A stretch of 46,484 bases of DNA, from contig CALMUT010000152.1 in the NCBI GenBank assembly GCA_937872925.1, forward strand, positions 1-46,484, in the 5' to 3' direction. The DNA comes from an uncultured Myxococcales bacterium. Its GTDB lineage: Bacteria > Myxococcota_A > Polyangia > Polyangiales > Polyangiaceae. Under the pieces are notes generated by a model. It saw only the letters and a program-made list of their open reading frames with translations, did not search any database and was not told the DNA's origin. Positions 1 to 7,353 of the stretch are shown in pieces. Within the stretch, counting starts at the first letter, position 1. The number at the start of each line of letters is the position of its first letter. The position numbers and the translations under genes are program-made.

Positions 1-69
<69 letters not shown>

Positions 70-263
70 GCCGCCCGCGCCTTGCCTTCCCCGCCGACCG
101 CGCCTTCCCCGCGCAACTGCGTCTTGCCCGGGCGCCCTCGCGGGTCGATCGCACCGAAAAGCCCGCGGAAATCCGATATCCACCCGGACCTCAAGGCTGC
201 TACGCAGCGGAGTTTTGAGGATCTTTGAGGGGGCAGCTCGGGGCCAGATCCGTAGGTTTGCCC
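70..263. other. Gene-free left-edge stretch upstream of the sigma gene
   Basis: After the C tract there is a C-rich low-complexity stretch to about 130, then ordinary sequence. I see no coding region, no strong Shine-Dalgarno before the chosen start at 264, and no hairpin with a T tract. It presumably holds the promoter of the sigma-factor gene, but I cannot place it. Confidence 0.5.
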
Positions 264-929
264 ATGAATCAGGCCATGCATTCCTTCAACTACAAAAAGA
301 ACTCCACCTCGAAACAGATCCGCCTCTCCGCTCAGGCGCTCGACGACGGCGGCCTCACCGAGGCAGCGCTGAGCGGCGACGAGCAGGCATGGGCCGAACT
401 ACTGCGGCGCCACGGTCCGACCATGCGCCGCTGCATCACGAGCGTGACTTCCCGGTTCCGAGCAGTTGCGTCGCCCGAGGACGAGCACGACATCTTCGCG
501 ACCGTGTGCCTGCGCCTCGTGCAGCATCAGGGCAAGCGACTGCGTGCCTTCGACCCGACCCGCGGCTGCTCCCTCGGCGCATGGCTCGGCACCATCACCA
601 TTCGCACGACCTACGACTTCTTGCGCAAGCACAAGCGCGACAGCAAGCGCAGCTCTGAAGCGCTCCTCGATTCGATGACCAGCAGCGAACCAGATGCCTT
701 CGATTGCTATTTGGGCGCCCAGCGTGCGCAGCTGCTTCAAGATTGGATGCAGCAAATGAATCAGCGCGACCGGGTATTTCTCGAGAACGTCTGCACCGAC
801 ACAACAGACCCGAAAAAGCTGGCGGATGAGATGGGCATCAGCGTCGCGACTGTGTACTCGAAGAAGCACAAGCTGATCGCGCGGCTGAACCGACAGGCTT
901 GCGCGACGTCAGCGGGCGCTGCGGCTTGA
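264..929 (+). CDS. RNA polymerase sigma factor, sigma-70/ECF-like
   Basis: A 221-residue protein laid out like a two-domain (region 2 plus region 4) extracytoplasmic-function sigma factor, which would direct RNA polymerase to a specific promoter set. Region 2 spans about residues 34-125, with the DEHDIFATVCLRL helix (74-86), the DPTRG turn (97-101) and the GAWLGTITIRTTYDFLRKHKR helix pair. Region 4 spans about 155-210 with a helix-turn-helix around LADEMGISVATVYSKKHKL. I use the ATG at 264; a longer TTG start at 225 is in frame but adds a non-conserved extension. No anti-sigma gene is adjacent. The 3' end overlaps the convergent pseudouridine synthase by 21 nt. The family is fairly certain, the subgroup is not. 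Confidence 0.75.
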   Translation: MNQAMHSFNYKKNSTSKQIRLSAQALDDGGLTEAALSGDEQAWAELLRRHGPTMRRCITSVTSRFRAVASPEDEHDIFATVCLRLVQHQGKRLRAFDPTRGCSLGAWLGTITIRTTYDFLRKHKRDSKRSSEALLDSMTSSEPDAFDCYLGAQRAQLLQDWMQQMNQRDRVFLENVCTDTTDPKKLADEMGISVATVYSKKHKLIARLNRQACATSAGAAA

Positions 930-1775
930 GCGTTTCTCAGCTGACGCCAGCCAAGCTTCCAGGCGAAGCTCGGGCTGCCCGGCCTGTCGACGAAGCTGCG
1001 CCCAACGGCGCAGGGCAGCGCATTTGCGGGCGTATACGTGGTCTCGGCCGCCTGTCGCTTGCCACAACGCCTGCACTTCGTTGGGCGACAAAGATCGAAA
1101 CTCCCCAACTCCGAGCGCGCCGAGTTCCAGTGGCCCGACCGCTTTGCGATGCAGCGCGTGCAAGTAGAAGTTTAGCGCGCGCGTCATCCGGCGTATCTGC
1201 CGATTCTTGCCTTCGCTCAAGCGAACGTGCAGCTCCGTGAAATCCTCACTACGATGCACAATCTGGACGCTATCCACCCGAACCGAACGCCCTCGAATAT
1301 CCAGCCCGCGGGTCAGCACGGCCAATCGGGGATCGTCGTCCGCAACGTGCTCGTTCAGCCAAAGCCAGTAAAGCTTCTGGGTATGGTGGTCAGGGTGCAA
1401 GACCGCGTTCGCTAGGTCGCCATCGGTCGAAAACAGCAGCAGGCCGGAGGTCATGCGGTCGAGGCGACCAATCGGAAACACGCCGTGGGGCATTCTTGCC
1501 AAGAACTGCCCTAGATCTGCCCGGCCGTCCGGATCCCGCACGCTGCTGGTCACGCCGAGTGGCTTGTTCAACATGATGTGCACATGCGACGTACGCGGCG
1601 CGAGGGGATCGCCCTCGCGCGTCACGACGTCCTCTTCAAAAACTAGCTTCGTGGCGTCGCGGCACACCACGCCATTGACGTGCACGCGTCCGGCGCGGAT
1701 AGAGTCGCGACCCTTCAGCGTCGAGTCGTCGGTGGCGTCGCGAAGGAATTTGTCTAGGCGGCGAGGAATGAACAC
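909..1775 (-). CDS. rRNA pseudouridine synthase, RsuA/RluB family
   Basis: A 288-residue protein with an N-terminal S4 RNA-binding domain (about 1-50, PRRLDKFLRDATDD... then IRAGRVHVNGVV) and a TruB-fold catalytic domain. The family signature GRLDRMTSGLLLFSTDGD lies at 103-120, with the catalytic Asp at about 106. Near the C-terminus GKNRQIRRM is the other conserved block. It should isomerise one uridine of 16S or 23S rRNA to pseudouridine; sequence alone does not separate RsuA, RluB, RluE and RluF. The start is the GTG at 1775, four bases after the stop of the upstream membrane-protein gene; a longer ATG start at 1850 would overlap that gene by 71 nt. Last gene of a probable three-gene operon (3029 to 909). 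Confidence 0.88.
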   Translation of the reverse strand: MFIPRRLDKFLRDATDDSTLKGRDSIRAGRVHVNGVVCRDATKLVFEEDVVTREGDPLAPRTSHVHIMLNKPLGVTSSVRDPDGRADLGQFLARMPHGVFPIGRLDRMTSGLLLFSTDGDLANAVLHPDHHTQKLYWLWLNEHVADDDPRLAVLTRGLDIRGRSVRVDSVQIVHRSEDFTELHVRLSEGKNRQIRRMTRALNFYLHALHRKAVGPLELGALGVGEFRSLSPNEVQALWQATGGRDHVYARKCAALRRWAQLRRQAGQPELRLEAWLASAEKRSSRSAR

Positions 1776-1779
1776 CCGC

Positions 1780-2259
1780 TCAAAGCCCCAGATCCAAGCC
1801 TTGCGCCGCAAGCCGCTCCCGCGCCTTGTCGGCGCGCAGACACTCGCCAATACCCACCCCGGCCATCACGGCGCCAGCGACGCCGGAAATGATCACAAAG
1901 ACGGGCATCAACGTCACGTATCCACCCAATAGCGCTGTCACCGAGAATACGATGGTCGACAGCACGGTCACCGCACCGAGCGCGGCACTGCCAATGGCCG
2001 CCCAACCCCGCCCACGGGAAAGCATCCAGCCGCAGATAGCCAGCCCCAAGCCGAACAGCAGCTGCGCAAACGGGGCAATGGCGAAGAATCCGACCAGACG
2101 AATATTCACAAAAGACTGCACCCCCAGCACGACGGAAAAGACGCCCGCCAAGGTTGAGACGCGTCCAGCTATGCGCACGAGCGTGCTCGGCGCGGCGGCT
2201 TGCACGTCCTCGTCGCCATCCGAGATGGCCAGCCCCTTGAAGCTGCCTTCGTCGCTCAT
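1780..2259 (-). CDS. Small four-helix membrane protein, unknown function
   Basis: A 159-residue protein with an acidic N-terminus (about 1-25) and four predicted transmembrane segments at about 33-52, 58-80, 87-110 and 114-138, then a short charged tail. I do not recognise the family. The start ATG overlaps the stop of the 257-residue membrane protein upstream by 4 nt, and its own stop lies 4 nt before the pseudouridine-synthase start, so the three are very likely co-transcribed and translationally coupled. Confidence 0.75.
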   Translation of the reverse strand: MSDEGSFKGLAISDGDEDVQAAAPSTLVRIAGRVSTLAGVFSVVLGVQSFVNIRLVGFFAIAPFAQLLFGLGLAICGWMLSRGRGWAAIGSAALGAVTVLSTIVFSVTALLGGYVTLMPVFVIISGVAGAVMAGVGIGECLRADKARERLAAQGLDLGL

Positions 2260-3029
2260 GATTCCGCGGCGGTTTCAGGGTCGGGCTCGGCCTCGGTACC
2301 GGGAACGGCGCCTTCGCGCGCGGGCTCTTCGGATAGCGACGCCAGCTTCCGGAACATCAGCAGATGACCAAAAAGGGCGAGCTGCACCAGGAACGTCGGC
2401 AACCAGACCCAGGGAAAGTACGCGACAATGCGGTTCTGCGGGGTGAACAGGCCGAAGGGCTTCGGGAACGCAAGCACCGCAAGCGTCACGATGGTGCACA
2501 GCAGCAGGAGCCCTGCCACATTCCAGATCTTGAGCACTTTGGGCGAAACGTAACCGCGCCGCAGTAGGAACCAAAGCACCAGCGCGCTGGCGCCCGTCAA
2601 GATGTCGAAGTTCCACCCCGTGAAGGTCATCTGCACGGGAAGCACCCCGTGCTCAGCAAGCTGGTGGAGCACGATCTCCAAAGGTAGGCGGAAGGCCTGG
2701 AAACCGACCAACAACGTCAGCGGCAAACGCTTGGCGACCCACATCCCGGCGGGCGACAGGGATACGGCCGTAATGATCAGGGCAGCGGGCACCACCACGC
2801 GCACCAACATCGGCGGAACGGCTTCGAATTGGGCAAGCGTCCCGGCATTTGCCAACCACGCCGGCACGACGAGCCACACCACAAAACCAACGCGCAGCAG
2901 CAGCGACATACTGGTGCCGCTGGATATCGTGCGAAATGTGGTCAACACCGCAGCAACTCCCCAGGCGACCACGGCATAGAAAGCGTAGGTCAGCCAGACC
3001 GGGAGCGATGCAATCATCAACTCGTGCAC
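2256..3029 (-). CDS. Polytopic membrane protein, unknown function
   Basis: A 257-residue integral membrane protein with six or seven hydrophobic segments (first at about 8-28, last at about 205-228) and an acidic cytoplasmic-type tail rich in Glu and Pro after residue 235. The central stretch around GFQAFRLPLEIVLHQLAEHG looks conserved rather than random hydrophobic sequence, and I have the impression of a widespread uncharacterised family, but I cannot assign a function. First gene of the minus-strand operon; it ends in a 4-nt overlap with the next gene. A divergent gene starts at 3073, so the 43-nt gap must hold at least part of both promoters. Confidence 0.75.
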   Translation of the reverse strand: MHELMIASLPVWLTYAFYAVVAWGVAAVLTTFRTISSGTSMSLLLRVGFVVWLVVPAWLANAGTLAQFEAVPPMLVRVVVPAALIITAVSLSPAGMWVAKRLPLTLLVGFQAFRLPLEIVLHQLAEHGVLPVQMTFTGWNFDILTGASALVLWFLLRRGYVSPKVLKIWNVAGLLLLCTIVTLAVLAFPKPFGLFTPQNRIVAYFPWVWLPTFLVQLALFGHLLMFRKLASLSEEPAREGAVPGTEAEPDPETAAES

Positions 3030-3072
3030 ACCGACTTCACTAGCATTCGAGAGACGAGTACGCTGGATCCAA

Positions 3073-3741
3073 ATGCGGCAGCTCCCCTACTTTTTCTGCG
3101 CCTTCTTGTGGCTCTGGCCCGGGATGTCCGCAGCTCAGGGACCCTGGCGCCTCGACGCGGGCGTGACGGCGTCTCGCTTTGAGCAACAGGTAAAAACCGA
3201 GGTCGGGGGAGCCCGCGGAGAGCGCCTGGTGGAAAATAGTGAGCTCGGACTGCTGCATATGCTGACCTACGATGTGTGGGGGCCGCTATCCCTGGGGGTC
3301 TTTCAGCAATTGGACGCGGGGTCGCGGTCGGCCAGCCGCTTCACGGCGTTCGCGCCGGACGGCGCGCCCCAGGTGGAAGGCGAAATCGGGGGCTCGTATT
3401 TGGAGATGTGGCTGGGCCCGCTGCTGCGCGCGCGCTGGAAGCGATTGTTCATCGAGCTGGGCTATGGCGCGCTAGGACGCAGGCACGACACGGCGCGCCG
3501 GGATCTGGCCACGGACGCCGGGGATACCTCCGGCGCGTTTCGGACACATCCCACCATCGCGTGGATGATCGGCCTCGGTGGCACGGTGCCCGTGACGGAA
3601 GCGCTCTCGGTTGCGCTCCGCGTCGAGTATCGCGTGCGCTACTACGATCGGCGAGGCGGCCATCCGCTGGCAGAAGACGCGGTGCACGGGACCCAGAACC
3701 TGACTCCGTTCTTGGGCCTCGCGTACGGGTTTGGGGACTAG
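3073..3741 (+). CDS. Exported outer-membrane beta-barrel-like protein
   Basis: A 222-residue protein with a signal peptide (residues 1-22, cleavage likely after SAA, before Gln). The mature part alternates short hydrophobic and polar strands with aromatic ends (SYLEMWLGPLLR, RLFIELGYGALG, ALRVEYRVRYYD) and ends in GLAYGFGD, a pattern typical of small outer-membrane barrels, although the last residue is Asp rather than Phe. No catalytic motif is visible. It stands alone on the plus strand, divergent from the membrane-protein operon. The function is unknown; an outer-membrane location is inferred from the strand pattern. Confidence 0.65.
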   Translation: MRQLPYFFCAFLWLWPGMSAAQGPWRLDAGVTASRFEQQVKTEVGGARGERLVENSELGLLHMLTYDVWGPLSLGVFQQLDAGSRSASRFTAFAPDGAPQVEGEIGGSYLEMWLGPLLRARWKRLFIELGYGALGRRHDTARRDLATDAGDTSGAFRTHPTIAWMIGLGGTVPVTEALSVALRVEYRVRYYDRRGGHPLAEDAVHGTQNLTPFLGLAYGFGD

Positions 3742-4026
3742 TTCCAGGGGGTGGCAGTTGGCCGGGACGGTCTTCGCTGGCTGTAGTGGCGGCGGCGACC
3801 GTGGTCAATGACGGTGCCGGGGGGCAGCGGGCCTGGCGTGGCGCTCGGCCGCGAGCAAGGGACTTCGCGGCGCCAAGGCGACGGTGGAGTGCCGTGCGCA
3901 CACCGGCAGGCCGCTCCTCCCATAGGCCGAAATTGGCTCATGGCTCCCAGCGCTTGACGCCGGTCAAGCTGCGGGCGCGGTGCCTCGTATAGCCTCCCGC
4001 ATCTTTTACGCATGCAGGAGCGCCCC
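3742..4026. other. 285-nt intergenic region before the radical SAM gene
   Basis: No open frame here has coding character; frames that run through it are high-GC shadows. It contains one perfect inverted repeat (3952-3969, listed separately) and the Shine-Dalgarno AGGAG at 4016-4020. I find no convincing sigma-70 promoter and no intrinsic terminator after the 3741 stop. Confidence 0.5.
3952..3969. repeat. Perfect inverted repeat upstream of the radical SAM gene
   Basis: GCTTGAC (3952-3958) and GTCAAGC (3963-3969) are exact reverse complements separated by GCCG. It lies 57 nt before the chosen start of the radical SAM gene, a reasonable place for an operator. No T tract follows, so it is not a typical terminator. 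Function not established. Confidence 0.35.
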
Positions 4027-5667
4027 ATGAAAGTCCTATTGATCTGGCCGAAGTTCGACAGCTTTTCGTTCTGGAACTTCGAAAAAGTCTGCGAGATGGC
4101 CGGGGTGAAATACATGACGCCCCCGCTGGGACTGCTCACCGTCGCCGCACTTTTGCCCCAAGACTGGGAGATGAAAGTCATCGACGAGAACGTGAGTGCA
4201 CTCACCGATGCGGATCTGGACTGGGCCGACATGGTGTTCGTTGGCAGCAAGATCGTACACCGCGACCGAGCACTCTCGGTGATCCGGCGTGCCAAGTCTC
4301 GGGGCAAGCCTGTGGCTGTCGGCGGCCCGGATCCCACAATGAGTCCGCAGTTCTACGAAGAAGTGGGCGTGGACTATTTGTGCTTGGGCGAAGGCGAAAC
4401 AATCGTGCCCATGCTGCTGAAGGACATCGCGGCCGGCAAGAAGAGTGCGGTCTACCGTTCTGACGAACTGCCGGACATGGCCAAGAGCCCGGTGCCACGC
4501 TTCGACCTGATCAATCACCGGGACTACCTGTACGTCGGGATCCAATACTCCCGCGGCTGTCCCTACCATTGCGAGTTCTGCAATGTGATCGACCTATTCA
4601 AGAACGAGTACCGAACCAAGACCATCCCCCAGGTGCTTGCCGAGCTCGACACGCTCTACAATCTTGGTTACCGCGGGCAGCTCGATTTCTTCGACGACAA
4701 CCTCGTCGGCCACATGAAGGATGTGAAGCCGCTGCTTCGGGCACTCGCAACCTGGTTGAAGGACCACAGATACCCCTTCAACTTCAGCACCTCGCTCACT
4801 CTAAACGCCGCCAAAGACCCGGAAATCATGCAGCTGCTGCGTGCCGCCCAATTCAAGTACTTCCTGGTGGGCATCGAAACACCCGACGAAAACGCCCTCA
4901 AGAGCGCGAAGAAGCCCCACAACACGGGCTTTTCCATCGCAGAAGCGGCGGACCTTTTCTATCGCCAAGCGGGCGCGACCCTGCACTCAGGCTTCTTGCT
5001 GGGGCTCGATGGCGAGTCCGACGATATCGCGGATCAGATCATCCGCTGCATTGACGAGGCCTGCATTCCCTGGGTGATGGCTGGCGTTGTGTACCCGTTG
5101 CCGGGCACCGCGCTGTCCAAACGGCTGGACCGTGAAGGGCGGCTGTTCCCGAAAGCACGCAAGGACTTGGCAGAGGGCGCACGGGATCAAATCTCGGCGG
5201 GTATCCAGTTCAAGACCGAGCGTCCTGCAGAAGACGTGCTCGAAGACTTGGTGCGGATCATGCACCACTCCTTCGACCCCGAAAAGTACTTTCAGCGCTG
5301 CACAGACGTGGCACTGCGCCTCAACACCGTGCCGAACGTAATGCCCGGCCGCTACATCTTCCTGCGCAACGCTCGCACCTTCTTGCGGCTCACCGTCGAG
5401 ATGACCAAGAATGCGGACACCCGGGGGCCATTCTGGAAAGCACTGTCCACGGTTGTCCGCAAGAACCACGCAGGCGTCGAGGCGCTCGCCACCCTTTCGG
5501 TGCTGTACGTGCATTTCCGATCGATGCTGCCCTACTGCTACGAGAAGCTGGCAGAGCAGCAGCAAAAGCTCCGGGACATGGGTCGCGAAGCCTGGCTGGC
5601 CGAGAACCTACGGGAGCCGGAGCCGAAACGCGGACACCTGCGCGTGGCCCACGCAGCAAGCGCTTAG
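4027..5667 (+). CDS. B12-binding radical SAM protein, HpnP-like (DUF4070 type)
   Basis: A 546-residue protein with an N-terminal Rossmann-like cobalamin-binding region (about 1-150; PPLGLLTVAALLP and VAVGGPDPT are typical) and a radical SAM TIM-barrel. The [4Fe-4S] ligands are C178, C182 and C185 in RGCPYHCEFCNV, the canonical CxxxCxxC. The C-terminal part (about 400-530) resembles the domain found in hopanoid C2-methylase HpnP and relatives, whose length (about 520-550) it matches. A C-methylation is the natural guess; the substrate is unknown and no hopanoid gene is in the window. The start is the ATG at 4027, six bases after AGGAG (4016-4020); an ATG at 4012 lies upstream of that site and is disfavoured. 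Single gene, convergent with the hydrolase operon. Confidence 0.85.
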   Translation: MKVLLIWPKFDSFSFWNFEKVCEMAGVKYMTPPLGLLTVAALLPQDWEMKVIDENVSALTDADLDWADMVFVGSKIVHRDRALSVIRRAKSRGKPVAVGGPDPTMSPQFYEEVGVDYLCLGEGETIVPMLLKDIAAGKKSAVYRSDELPDMAKSPVPRFDLINHRDYLYVGIQYSRGCPYHCEFCNVIDLFKNEYRTKTIPQVLAELDTLYNLGYRGQLDFFDDNLVGHMKDVKPLLRALATWLKDHRYPFNFSTSLTLNAAKDPEIMQLLRAAQFKYFLVGIETPDENALKSAKKPHNTGFSIAEAADLFYRQAGATLHSGFLLGLDGESDDIADQIIRCIDEACIPWVMAGVVYPLPGTALSKRLDREGRLFPKARKDLAEGARDQISAGIQFKTERPAEDVLEDLVRIMHHSFDPEKYFQRCTDVALRLNTVPNVMPGRYIFLRNARTFLRLTVEMTKNADTRGPFWKALSTVVRKNHAGVEALATLSVLYVHFRSMLPYCYEKLAEQQQKLRDMGREAWLAENLREPEPKRGHLRVAHAASA

Positions 5668-5680
5668 CACCGGCTACGCC

Positions 5681-6931
5681 TTAGCGTCTGCGCGGCTCCG
5701 TGGGCACGCCCTCGAAGAACCCGACTTCGTTGAGAAAACGTCCAACATGGCGCAAATAGTCGCCCCGGTCGAAGTGCAGCAAATGACTGCCGACAAACCA
5801 GTGCAACTTGCAGCGTTGCCAATGCTCCCAGAGCAGGCGCGTGTGTTTGGGCGGCGCCAGCCGGTCGCCGATGCCGCCAATGACCATGAGCCGCTCTCGA
5901 GGCAGTAGCGGCGCGTAGGTGAGTGGCGAGCTGACTGCCAGCATCGCACGCGCATCCTCGATGCGTTGTCGGAATACCTTGAGCGAGGCGCGGAGGACGC
6001 TGCCTATCGGCTCCCACTCCAGCACCAAGTCCGGCAGCGTGGCCAGGGGCACGTTCGGGATCGCAAAGGAAAGGCGCGGCTCCGTAGCCGCCAGTAGCGC
6101 CGACGTATATCCCCCGAGACTCACTCCCATGACGCCCACGCGCGGCACACCACGGGTCGTGAGCAAGTAGTCGACGAATACCCGGAAGTCGTGCACAGCC
6201 TGGCCGAAAGCCTCGTTGATGCGGCCCGGGCCCCCCGCAAAGAAGCCGTGGCCCGAAAAGGGCGAGAAGCGCGTCTGCCGGCTGCCGTGGAAGGGTAGCG
6301 TAAATAGTGCCACATCCAGACCCATGCGATACAGCCACGGCAGGGCGAAGAACCATTCGTTCAACCAATACAGGTCTGCGGAAAATCCGTGGATGGCAAG
6401 CACGGTGGGCCGCGGCGGGCCGGGGTGCTGCCACAGACGTAGGCGCGCCGTGCGGTTCTTCTTGTGCCTCAGATAGCTCGAGCGTTGGCTGGCGAGAAAG
6501 GGCTGGTAGGTGCTCTGAAACGACAGGTCTTGAAAGCCACCGTCCCGTGGTCGGAAGCGGGCGAAGCGCGCCCGGCGAGTCTCGATGCGAACGCCTGATT
6601 CGGGCGGGCGAAAAAATCGTGTCGCGTCCCGGCTTTCCGCCAGGGGCGCATAGCTGCGCAGATCTTCGAAGGCGCCACGGAGCTTGCCGGGGTGGTACCC
6701 GATTGGCAGCGCCAATCCGCCCACCAGACACGCGCCCAGGGTTCGCAGGACGACGTCCGACGCGGCGGCGGCTTGCACCTGCATCCGATCAGCCCACTCC
6801 AGCTCGAAGGCCTCGCGCTGGTTGGCGAAGTCTGGAGGTAGATCCTCCCACCAAAATTCCGACAACGCGATAGGAGGTGCGTCGAAGCAGGCGTCGTGCG
6901 CGATGCGTGAGATCACCGAGGCGCGGCTCAT
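5681..6931 (-). CDS. Alpha/beta hydrolase, cytosolic
   Basis: A 416-residue protein with a unique N-terminal half (1-170) followed by an alpha/beta-hydrolase core. The oxyanion HGF is at 181-183 (LAIHGFSAD). The nucleophile elbow GVSLGG gives Ser271, the acid is probably Asp356 in GGIGDRLAPP, and the histidine His383 or His386 in GSHLLHF. This is a complete triad, so an active serine esterase or lipase-like enzyme is expected; the substrate is unknown. No signal peptide. Its start overlaps the stop of the thioesterase gene by 4 nt, and it is the last of three coupled genes (kinase, thioesterase, hydrolase). It converges with the radical SAM gene, leaving 13 nt. Confidence 0.82.
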   Translation of the reverse strand: MSRASVISRIAHDACFDAPPIALSEFWWEDLPPDFANQREAFELEWADRMQVQAAAASDVVLRTLGACLVGGLALPIGYHPGKLRGAFEDLRSYAPLAESRDATRFFRPPESGVRIETRRARFARFRPRDGGFQDLSFQSTYQPFLASQRSSYLRHKKNRTARLRLWQHPGPPRPTVLAIHGFSADLYWLNEWFFALPWLYRMGLDVALFTLPFHGSRQTRFSPFSGHGFFAGGPGRINEAFGQAVHDFRVFVDYLLTTRGVPRVGVMGVSLGGYTSALLAATEPRLSFAIPNVPLATLPDLVLEWEPIGSVLRASLKVFRQRIEDARAMLAVSSPLTYAPLLPRERLMVIGGIGDRLAPPKHTRLLWEHWQRCKLHWFVGSHLLHFDRGDYLRHVGRFLNEVGFFEGVPTEPRRR

Positions 6932-7353
6932 TGGGGAGCCGTACCCCCCGCTGCACCTTCCAAAGCCGCGCGCAGCGCGGGCGGAACTGGGCGCTTGCCG
7001 CTGCCGTCCGTGCCGACGCAGACGTATACGATTTCGGCAGCTACCATTTCCCGCAGATCTACCATGACCTTGAAAGCCAAGCGAAAACTCGTGGTTCCAA
7101 TGGCGCTTGGCTGCACCCGCACCACGGGCGCATCGCGGAAGCGTACTCCGTCTCGATAGTCGACGCTGCTGTGTACGACCTGCACGTCGAAGCCCGACGC
7201 GAGCATCTGTTCGTAGTCGAAGCCGAGATCAGCCAGATACGCGGTCATGGCGTCGTCGAACCACGCCAAGTACCACATGTTGAAAACGACCCCCTGCTGG
7301 TCGACTTCCAAATACCGAACCGAAACGGGCACAGAGAACGCAGCGGTGCTCAT
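6928..7353 (-). CDS. Hot-dog acyl-CoA thioesterase, 4HBT/YbgC-like
   Basis: A 141-residue single hot-dog domain, the usual length for the 4-hydroxybenzoyl-CoA thioesterase-like group. The N-terminal block VRYLEVDQQGVVFNMWYLAW (12-31) matches the family pattern with the catalytic-type Asp at 18, the Gly-Val-Val turn and the aromatic helix. It should hydrolyse an acyl-CoA; chain length cannot be read. Both ends overlap neighbours by 4 nt (kinase upstream, hydrolase downstream), which strongly supports one transcript. Confidence 0.85.
   Translation of the reverse strand: MSTAAFSVPVSVRYLEVDQQGVVFNMWYLAWFDDAMTAYLADLGFDYEQMLASGFDVQVVHSSVDYRDGVRFRDAPVVRVQPSAIGTTSFRLAFKVMVDLREMVAAEIVYVCVGTDGSGKRPVPPALRAALEGAAGGTAPQ

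Noticed and set aside
1754..1850. Longer ATG start of the pseudouridine synthase at 1850
   Set aside because: It would overlap the upstream membrane-protein gene by 71 nt and add residues with no similarity to the S4 domain; GTG 1775 directly follows the upstream stop.
3276..3992. A plus-strand frame overlapping the barrel-like gene and running into the intergenic region
   Set aside because: Extremely Arg/Gly/Ala-rich without any motif; typical of an alternative frame in GC-rich DNA.
5664..6731. A 355-residue minus-strand frame across the hydrolase gene
   Set aside because: It is in another frame of the same strand as the hydrolase, whose triad and motifs are intact; this one has no recognisable features.
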